Below are positions 7,786-11,853 of a DNA stretch of 11,853 nt, piece by piece (the first letter of the stretch is position 1; every line of letters starts with the position of its first letter). The DNA lies in assembly GCA_025453855.1 (NCBI GenBank), contig JALOPO010000018.1, positions 1-11,853 of the forward strand, written 5' to 3'. A model generated the notes under the pieces. The model was not told the origin of the DNA. It saw nothing but the letters and a program-made list of their open reading frames with translations, and searched no databases. This DNA comes from Gemmatimonadaceae bacterium. GTDB taxonomy: Bacteria; Gemmatimonadota; Gemmatimonadetes; Gemmatimonadales; Gemmatimonadaceae. A program made the translations under genes and the position numbers.

Positions 7786-8172
7786 TCAGGGCTTGTAGAC
7801 GAGCGCCATCTCCATGCGCGCGCGCACGGTCTGGCTCCCCTTCTTGCCCGGGGTGAACTCGATCCCCTGAATCACCTGCTTGGCCGCCGTCTCGAAGCCC
7901 GCGAGCGGCGCGTCGGCCTCGATCGTCCCCGGCTCCGCCTTGCCGTCGGTGCCGACGACGAACTTGAGGTAGACCGTCCCCGACGTCCCGGCGCGGCGGA
8001 GATCCTCGGGATAGGTGCGCGCCACGAGGCGGGCGGCCATCGGCGGCGAGGCGAGCTTGGGCGGCGTCGAGAGCGCGGCGGCGTCGAAGATGTCCTGCGC
8101 GCGCACGACGGAGGGCGCGGCGACGGTGACGACCGCGGCAGCGGCGGTGGCGATGAGCAGGCGGCGAATCAT
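7786..8172 (-). CDS. Exported TonB C-terminal-domain protein (energy transducer TonB family)
   Basis: The product is 128 aa. Residues 1-26 form a signal peptide (MIRRLL, an alanine/valine-rich core, then VRAQ). After a short linker the rest is a TonB C-terminal domain: the YPEDLRRAGTSGTVYLKFVV segment is the usual start of this fold (tyrosine-proline, then a G-x-V strand), and a conserved FTPGKK segment precedes the last strand. In TonB this domain contacts the TonB box of outer-membrane receptors. Here there is no proline-rich spacer, and the only hydrophobic segment looks cleavable, so it may be free in the periplasm rather than a true energy transducer. ATG 8172 is preferred over in-frame 8271 because the signal peptide starts there and GAGGT lies 4 nt upstream. 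It has no exbB, exbD or receptor neighbour. Confidence 0.88.
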   Translation of the reverse strand: MIRRLLIATAAAAVVTVAAPSVVRAQDIFDAAALSTPPKLASPPMAARLVARTYPEDLRRAGTSGTVYLKFVVGTDGKAEPGTIEADAPLAGFETAAKQVIQGIEFTPGKKGSQTVRARMEMALVYKP

Positions 8173-8176
8173 GGTG

Positions 8177-8181
8177 ACCTC
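8177..8181 (-). promoter_or_regulatory. Ribosome binding site that fixes the TonB-domain start
   Basis: GAGGT on the minus strand lies 4 nt before ATG 8172. It is one of the few clear Shine-Dalgarno sites in the window and argues against the longer in-frame start at 8271. Confidence 0.6.
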
Positions 8182-8243
8182 GTCGTCGAGAGACACGGAG
8201 AGTGAGACGTGCGCGGGCGTCGCCATGGTCCTCGGCGACGGAC

Positions 8244-8262
8244 GATCCGGCCGTTCCGGATC
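8244..8262. promoter_or_regulatory. Perfect 7-bp inverted repeat in the divergent intergenic region
   Basis: GATCCGG (8244-8250) and CCGGATC (8256-8262) flank CCGTT. It lies 72 bp upstream of the TonB-domain gene start, between that gene and the divergent nuclease-fold gene. Spacing and symmetry fit a dimeric regulator operator or a leader hairpin. An AT-richer patch (about 8280-8305) beside it suggests the promoter zone. Confidence 0.35.
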
Positions 8263-8311
8263 CGCGTTCACGTGCTGGTCTCGGATGAATCACCTGTTTC
8301 TTGAGCGGCCC

Positions 8312-8340
8312 TTGTCGGCGACACGCCACACCTGTATGGC
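8312..8340 (+). promoter_or_regulatory. Weak sigma-70-like promoter candidate for the nuclease-fold gene
   Basis: TTGTCG (8312-8317) and TATGGC (8335-8340) are separated by 17 nt, with 4 of 6 and 3 of 6 matches to TTGACA and TATAAT. They lie about 65 bp before the GTG start at 8404, just after the AT-richer patch of this divergent region. The match is weak. Confidence 0.25.
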
Positions 8341-8403
8341 ATCTGACGACGGACGCGCGGTCCCGCGCGACGCCGGCACCTCGACCACCACCGCGGGCGC
8401 CTC

Positions 8404-9045
8404 GTGTTCACGCTCAGCCCCTCCGACTTCGCCTTCCTCTGGCGCGACTGCCGGCGCTGCTACTGGCGCAAGGTGGTGCTCGGCCGTCCGCGGCCGTCGG
8501 GCGGGCTGCCGGGCGTCTTCACGACCATCGACCGGCTCATGAAGCAGTGGCACGCCGACGGCGGCGCCCGTCGCCTCGCCCCAAACGCGCCGTGGTCGCG
8601 CCTGATGGGGACCGACCTGCGCCTCCAGTCGCGCGCCATCACGATCGACGGGCTGGCCACCGGGGCGGTGATCGACGGGCGCGCCGATGCCGTGGTGCAG
8701 TGGGAGGATGCGGCCTTCGGCGTGATCGACTACAAGACGAGCGGCAGCGGTGCGCGCGCCATCGGCCGCTACACCGAGCAGCTCCACGGCTATGCCTATG
8801 CCGCCGAGCGCGCCGCGCCGCGGGCACGGACCTTCGTCCCGGTGACCCGACTCGCCCTCCTCGTCTTCGAGCCGACGTCGTTCACCGACGCCGACGACGG
8901 CGTGCAGCTCGGTGGCCGGCTCGCGTGGCACGAGATCCCGCGCGACATGCCGCGCTTCGAGGGCTTCCTGCGCGAGGTGCTCACGGTGCTCAACGGGGCG
9001 GAGCCGGCGCCGCGCGAGGGGTGCGCCTTCTGCACGCCGCCCTGA
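8404..9045 (+). CDS. PD-(D/E)XK nuclease-superfamily protein (RecB/Cas4-like) with two CxxC pairs
   Basis: The product is 213 aa. The core motif is GRADAVVQW...GVIDYKT: Asp95 and Asp109-Tyr110-Lys111 match the D...(D/E)xK catalytic signature. Gln126-x3-Tyr130 (QLHGY) matches the downstream QxxxY motif of RecB-type nucleases. An N-terminal Cys16-x2-Cys19 and a C-terminal Cys207-x2-Cys210 bracket the fold, suggesting a metal or Fe-S clasp like that of Cas4 and AddB, although those use one plus three cysteines. It is probably a DNA exonuclease or endonuclease; no helicase, cas gene or CRISPR array is nearby. GTG 8404 is the first start after an in-frame TGA at 8344, and SPSD right after it is the usual opening of this family. 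A small membrane-protein gene follows 50 bp later and is probably co-transcribed. Confidence 0.85.
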   Translation: MFTLSPSDFAFLWRDCRRCYWRKVVLGRPRPSGGLPGVFTTIDRLMKQWHADGGARRLAPNAPWSRLMGTDLRLQSRAITIDGLATGAVIDGRADAVVQWEDAAFGVIDYKTSGSGARAIGRYTEQLHGYAYAAERAAPRARTFVPVTRLALLVFEPTSFTDADDGVQLGGRLAWHEIPRDMPRFEGFLREVLTVLNGAEPAPREGCAFCTPP

Positions 9046-9095
9046 CGCGTGCGCGGGCATTGCGCGCGTGGCGACAGGGGCACACGCTTGCGCAC

Positions 9096-9470
9096 GTGTC
9101 ACCGCTTGCCGGCGAGCCCACGCCCCTGCAGGCGCGCGACGCCCTCCGCGCCATCCGACTGCTCCACACCGTGGTGTGGGCGATCTTCGCGGGCGCGATC
9201 GTCGCGATCCCGGTCTGCACGTGGCGGCGCGAGCTGGCCTGGGCGTGGGGACTGATCGCGTTCGTGCTCCTCGAGGTGATGGTCCTCGTGCTGAACGGCA
9301 TGCGCTGCCCGCTCACCGACGTGGCGGCGCGCCACACCGACGATCGCCGCGCCAACTTCGACATCTACCTCCCGCGCTGGCTGGCGCAGCACAACAGGAC
9401 CATCTTCGGCACGCTCTACGTCGCGGGGATCGCCCATGCGCTGTGGGCAACGCTCATGGCCCGTCGGTGA
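9096..9470 (+). CDS. Small integral membrane protein with CPLTD motif, function unknown
   Basis: The product is 124 aa. Hydrophobic segments at about 22-40 and 49-68 are clear, and a third at 103-121 is likely. Between the second and third is NGMRCPLTDVAARHTDDRRANFDIYLP, whose Cys71-Pro-Leu-Thr recalls DUF2784-type small membrane proteins; that likeness is by motif only. No catalytic function can be inferred. GTG 9096 is the first available start in this frame that is free of the preceding gene; no strong Shine-Dalgarno precedes it. It follows the nuclease-fold gene by 50 bp, so the two are probably in one transcript without an obvious functional link. Two small hairpins follow its stop. Confidence 0.75.
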   Translation: MSPLAGEPTPLQARDALRAIRLLHTVVWAIFAGAIVAIPVCTWRRELAWAWGLIAFVLLEVMVLVLNGMRCPLTDVAARHTDDRRANFDIYLPRWLAQHNRTIFGTLYVAGIAHALWATLMARR

Positions 9471-9482
9471 TGTCGACGGTGC

Positions 9483-9513
9483 GCCGAGCGCTCGGCCACG
9501 ACGACATTCGTCG
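9483..9513 (+). terminator. Two adjacent hairpins after the membrane-protein gene
   Basis: GCCGAGCGCTCGGC (9483-9496) is a perfect 14-bp palindrome 13 nt after the stop codon. A second stem CGACGA/TCGTCG with a CAT loop occupies 9499-9513. Position suggests termination, but no T-run follows. The rest of the gap up to 9683 holds no gene that I can support. Confidence 0.4.
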
Positions 9514-9683
9514 CCGCACGCGGCACGATGCCTTGCGCGTGACCGCGCCGCGTGACATTTGGCGCATGGGGAAGGAGGATCGGCGCGTCGGATGACGGCG
9601 CGCCGCCGGCGTGCCCGCGACGACCATGGCTCGCGACACGTCGCCTCGCCGCTCCCGACCCTCACCCGCACCCGCCATCCGTC

Positions 9684-10226
9684 ATGCGCGCACGCCTGCT
9701 CGCCGTTCTCTGTGTCGCCCCGCTCGCGGCCCGTGCCCAGGGGGTCTCGCCGTGCGCCCTCGTCACCGCACCGGAGATCGCCGCCACCTCGGCGGTCGCG
9801 GTCGGCCGCCTCACGCGTGACGACGCCGTCACCCTCCCGGCGAAGCAGGTGCCCGGCCTCGCCAGCGACCTCCGCGTCGAGCAGTGCCACGGCGAGATCC
9901 GCGCGTCGGGCGCGGTCACGCTCCGCATCAACCTGCTCACCGCGACGCGCGACCTCACCGCGGCCGAGTGGCAGCGCACCGAAGCGGCGCTCGATGCGCT
10001 CGAGGACGATGGTCCCGCCCCGGCGCCACAGCGCATCGCCGGCGCCGCGTGCGCGCAGCACTCGTGGACGACGCGCCGCACGCTCCACGGCCACGTGTGC
10101 AGCCGCGCCGCGGGGAAGCACCTCGTCGCCATCGAGTGGGAGCACGAGGACGCGGCGCAGCTCCCCGCGCTCCCCAAGGTGGCCGCGCTCCTCGCCCGGG
10201 CGGTGACCGCGCTCGCGGGACGCTGA
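9684..10226 (+). CDS. Exported cysteine-containing protein, DUF3558-like pattern
   Basis: The product is 180 aa. MRARLLAVLCVAPLAARAQG is a short signal peptide with likely cleavage after ARA or AQG. The mature part has four cysteines (24, 68, 123, 139), probably two disulfides. It opens SPCALVTAPEIAATSAVAVG, matching the P-C-x-L-x-T-x-x-E-x-x...G opening of DUF3558-type secreted proteins; Cys68 follows about 44 residues later in VEQCHGEI, before a TLRINLLTA strand. The gene at 11349 shows the same arrangement. The function is unknown; a binding or envelope role is plausible. ATG 9684 is chosen because it starts the signal peptide; an earlier in-frame GTG at 9552 adds a proline/arginine-rich stretch without a domain. 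The stop lies inside the first copy of a direct repeat. Confidence 0.75.
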   Translation: MRARLLAVLCVAPLAARAQGVSPCALVTAPEIAATSAVAVGRLTRDDAVTLPAKQVPGLASDLRVEQCHGEIRASGAVTLRINLLTATRDLTAAEWQRTEAALDALEDDGPAPAPQRIAGAACAQHSWTTRRTLHGHVCSRAAGKHLVAIEWEHEDAAQLPALPKVAALLARAVTALAGR

Positions 10227-10250
10227 CGCACGGGGCGCTGACGCGCGGGC
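10221..10250. repeat. Two-copy 15-bp direct repeat at a stop codon
   Basis: CGCTGACGCACGGGG (10221-10235) is followed directly by CGCTGACGCGCGGGC (10236-10250), 13 of 15 identical. The TGA of the exported-protein gene is in the first copy. Confidence 0.55.
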
Positions 10251-10270
10251 GCGCGGACGTGCCGACACAC

Positions 10271-10294
10271 GGGCGCGCTGCCACGCTCGCGCCC
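10271..10294 (+). terminator. Hairpin terminator candidate
   Basis: GGGCGCG (10271-10277) pairs with CGCGCCC (10288-10294) across a 10-nt loop, 45 nt after the exported-protein stop and before the DUF192 gene. There is no T-run. It suggests that the two genes are transcribed separately or partly insulated. Confidence 0.45.
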
Positions 10295-10385
10295 CGGGAC
10301 GCTGGCGAGCCGCCGGATGGGCAACGACCTTGCAGCGCGGCTCGGCGACTGCTCGCCGGCACCGTCACCGCCCGCCCTCACCACC

Positions 10386-10979
10386 ATGCGCCCCACGCCC
10401 GCACGCGCGTCGCACGCCCGTCGCCCCACCGTCACGCTCGGCATCGGCGACGTGCTGCCGCGTGGTCTTCGTGTCGTCGCGCTGCTCGCGCTCGTCGCCT
10501 GTGCGGGCGAGGCGCCGCCGGAGGAGGCGACCTACGAGAACATCCTGCACTTCGACACCGACACCGTGCAGCTCGTGCGCGCCACCGACACGATCGCACT
10601 CACCGTCGAGCTGGCGCGCACGCCGGAGCAGCAGCGACTCGGCCTCATGGAACGCCGGCGCCTCGCCGAGCGCGCGGGGATGCTCTTCGTCTACGACACG
10701 CTGCAGCCCGCGACCGCCGGCTTCTGGATGTTCCGCACTCGCATCCCGCTCGACATCGCCTTCCTCGACGACTCGGGCGTCGTGCGTGCCGTGCGGCAGA
10801 TGGCGCCGTGCACGAGCACCATGCCGCAGGGCTGCCCGACCTACGAGCCCGGTGTGCCGTACCGCTACGCGCTCGAGGCGGGCGAGGGCGCCTTCGCGCG
10901 ACTCGGCCTCGCCATCGGAAGCCGCGTGCTCGTCCCCCTGCTCCCGGCCGACAGCGGGGCCGCGCGCACGACGCCGTAG
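10386..10979 (+). CDS. DUF192 lipoprotein
   Basis: The product is 197 aa. A hydrophobic segment ends in a lipobox (LALVAC, Cys39), so it is probably lipid-anchored to the envelope. The DUF192 domain covers about residues 72-183: VELARTPEQQRLGLMERRRL, then GMLFVYD, FWMFRTRIPLDIAFLDDSG, MAPC and YALEAGEG...LGLAIGSRVLV, all in the family order and of full length. The family's usual FWMkNT tip reads FWMFRT here. Cys142 and Cys150 could form a disulfide. The molecular role of DUF192 is not established. ATG 10386 is used, but GTG 10452 would give a more compact lipoprotein signal (MLPRGLRVV...) and is a real alternative; neither has a Shine-Dalgarno. The TAG stop is the first three bases of a 16-bp tandem repeat array. 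Confidence 0.9.
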   Translation: MRPTPARASHARRPTVTLGIGDVLPRGLRVVALLALVACAGEAPPEEATYENILHFDTDTVQLVRATDTIALTVELARTPEQQRLGLMERRRLAERAGMLFVYDTLQPATAGFWMFRTRIPLDIAFLDDSGVVRAVRQMAPCTSTMPQGCPTYEPGVPYRYALEAGEGAFARLGLAIGSRVLVPLLPADSGAARTTP

Positions 10980-11088
10980 CGGATCACGGCGGTAGCGGAT
11001 CACGGCGGTAGCGGATCACGGCGGTAGCGGATCACGGCCGTGGCGGATCACGGCCGTGGCGGATCACGGCCGTGGCGGATCACGGTCG
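10977..11088. repeat. Seven-copy 16-bp tandem repeat beginning on a stop codon
   Basis: The unit TAGCGGATCACGGCGG is repeated without spacers at 10977, 10993, 11009, 11025, 11041, 11057 and 11073. Copies 1-3 are identical. Copy 4 (TAGCGGATCACGGCCG) is a transition form, copies 5-6 are TGGCGGATCACGGCCG, and copy 7 ends CGGTCG. Each unit has one GATC. From copy 4 on, unit junctions form CCGTG-N6-CACGG dyads that the first three copies lack. The first TAG ends the DUF192 gene. After the array, 11089-11223 shows no gene or further repeat that I can support. Confidence 0.97.
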
Positions 11089-11223
11089 GGCGCACGGAGC
11101 CGGTGCGTCCCCACCAGCGCGCGCGAATCGCCGCCTCGATCACGACGTGTGCGGCGCGGCGGCGCCATGTTCGGCCCGCGCGCGATGATGCGGCGTGAAT
11201 GCGGGCATGCCGTCCGTGCACCG

Positions 11224-11246
11224 GCCGTGCATGTGCTGAGCACGGC
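11224..11246 (+). terminator. Hairpin upstream of the last gene
   Basis: GCCGTGC (11224-11230) pairs with GCACGGC (11240-11246) around a 9-nt loop, about 100 bp before the last gene. It could terminate leftover transcription from the DUF192 side or be a leader structure. No T-run follows. Confidence 0.35.
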
Positions 11247-11338
11247 TTGCCCCTCGTGACGCATGAGCGAGTATTGGCGACCGGGACGGCTGGCGCGCGC
11301 GCCGCCATCCCGCCGCCGGTCTCCCCTCCCATCACTTC

Positions 11339-11344
11339 GAGGAG
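11339..11344 (+). promoter_or_regulatory. Ribosome binding site for the last gene
   Basis: GAGGAG lies 4 nt before ATG 11349. It is the strongest Shine-Dalgarno at a gene start in the window and supports this start over the in-frame upstream ATG at 11199. Confidence 0.65.
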
Positions 11345-11348
11345 CCGC

Positions 11349-11849
11349 ATGTCCCGCCCGCTCGTGCTCACCGTCGCCGTCGCCATCGCCGCGCTGCTCG
11401 CCGCTCCCGCCGTCGCCGTCGCGCAGCCCGCCGCCTTCAAGCCCTGCCCGTTCACGCCAGCCGAGCTGCAGGCCGCGCTCGGCGTCTCGTTCGCCGCCGG
11501 GACCTCGCGCCCGCCCCTCGAGGCCGGGACGCTGAAGATGCACAGCTGCCGCTACGAGTCGAAGAACTACACGCTGCAGGTGACGTCGCAGGTCTACGCC
11601 AATCCCGCCGACGCGAGGAAGGCGACGATGATCCTCGCCGGCACCCTCGTTCCCATCCCACGCGATCCCGATGGCGCGGTCTACCAGGAAGGCCAGGGCG
11701 ACAACACCGATCCCGCGGTGCACTACGCCCGCAACGGCGTCGCCACCGAGCTGCGCGTGATGGGGCTGTACTACACGGACCGGTCGAAGAAGACCGCGGC
11801 GATGGTCGCGCTCCGCGAGAAGCTGGCCAGGCTCCGGCGCGTGCCGTGA
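11349..11849 (+). CDS. Exported two-cysteine protein, DUF3558-like pattern
   Basis: The product is 166 aa. Residues 1-26 form a signal peptide (long Val/Ala/Leu core, then AVAVAQ). The mature part opens KPCPFTPAELQAALGVSF, then has HSCRYES and the strand YTLQVTSQVY. Cys33 and Cys67 probably form a disulfide. The pattern P-C-x-(F/L)-T-x-x-E-(L/I)-x-x-x-x-G, a second cysteine about 35-45 residues on, and a beta strand is shared with the exported protein at 9684-10226, so the two are likely distant paralogues of a DUF3558-like fold. The C-terminal third is a charged helix (KKTAAMVALREKLARL). The function is unknown. Its own Shine-Dalgarno and an upstream hairpin suggest independent expression. 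The stop is 4 bases before the window end. Confidence 0.8.
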   Translation: MSRPLVLTVAVAIAALLAAPAVAVAQPAAFKPCPFTPAELQAALGVSFAAGTSRPPLEAGTLKMHSCRYESKNYTLQVTSQVYANPADARKATMILAGTLVPIPRDPDGAVYQEGQGDNTDPAVHYARNGVATELRVMGLYYTDRSKKTAAMVALREKLARLRRVP

Positions 11850-11853
11850 TCGC

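Noticed and set aside
8404..9045. Cas4 of a CRISPR system
   Set aside because: The fold and cysteines are reminiscent, but the cysteine arrangement is 2+2 and there is no cas1/cas2 or repeat array in the window.
8301..9095. Extended frame upstream of the small membrane protein
   Set aside because: It overlaps the whole nuclease-fold gene in another frame and translates to low-complexity Arg/Ala sequence; only the part from 9096 looks like protein.
9573..9578. AGGAGG as a ribosome binding site for a gene starting near 9592
   Set aside because: The ATG at 9592 is 13 nt away and its frame is an Arg/Ser-rich shadow of the exported-protein gene, which starts at 9684 with a clear signal peptide.
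10977..11088. CRISPR array
   Set aside because: Units are 16 bp, directly abutting, with no unique spacers and no cas genes nearby.
11247..11277. TTGCCC/TATTGG promoter for the last gene
   Set aside because: The spacing is 19 nt with only 4 and 3 of 6 matches; too weak to list as a feature.

Overview
This is a very GC-rich, gene-dense bacterial window with long open frames on both strands and few clear Shine-Dalgarno sites. The protein repertoire fits a free-living Gram-negative-type bacterium: large soluble PAS hybrid histidine kinases, a chemoreceptor, a TonB C-terminal-domain protein, and secreted or lipid-anchored small proteins. The style resembles Gemmatimonadota, but that is an inference from composition and gene style, not a demonstrated assignment.

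Layout. 1-480 (+) is the 3' end of an FAD-dependent, UDP-galactopyranose mutase/amine-oxidase-like protein. Its last 29 bp overlap, tail to tail, a minus-strand signalling block. That block holds two tandem paralogous hybrid histidine kinases (3286-5250, transcribed first, then 452-3202) and, upstream behind its own terminator-like hairpin, a multi-HAMP methyl-accepting chemotaxis protein (5555-7546). The chemoreceptor has a sigma-28-like promoter candidate. Next, still on the minus strand, is a short exported protein that is essentially a signal peptide plus a TonB C-terminal domain (7786-8172).

From about 8300 transcription switches to the plus strand: a RecB/Cas4-like PD-(D/E)XK nuclease-fold protein with two CxxC pairs (8404-9045), a small membrane protein with a CPLT motif (9096-9470), an exported four-cysteine protein (9684-10226), a DUF192 lipoprotein (10386-10979) and a second exported cysteine protein (11349-11849). 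The two exported proteins share a Pro-Cys...Glu...Gly pattern reminiscent of DUF3558-type proteins.

How the parts work together. The kinases are cytosolic stimulus-sensing phosphorelay proteins with no separate output regulator here. The chemoreceptor has no cheA or cheW beside it and must join an array encoded elsewhere. The plus-strand half is mostly small envelope proteins with independent hairpins between them.

The least ordinary DNA features are three. A 46-bp perfect palindrome lies inside the 3' coding end of one kinase at the convergent junction. A seven-copy 16-bp tandem repeat begins on the stop codon of the DUF192 gene. A shorter direct repeat begins next to the stop codon of the preceding gene. 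I found no RNA genes, insertion sequences, CRISPR array or convincing new multi-gene system.
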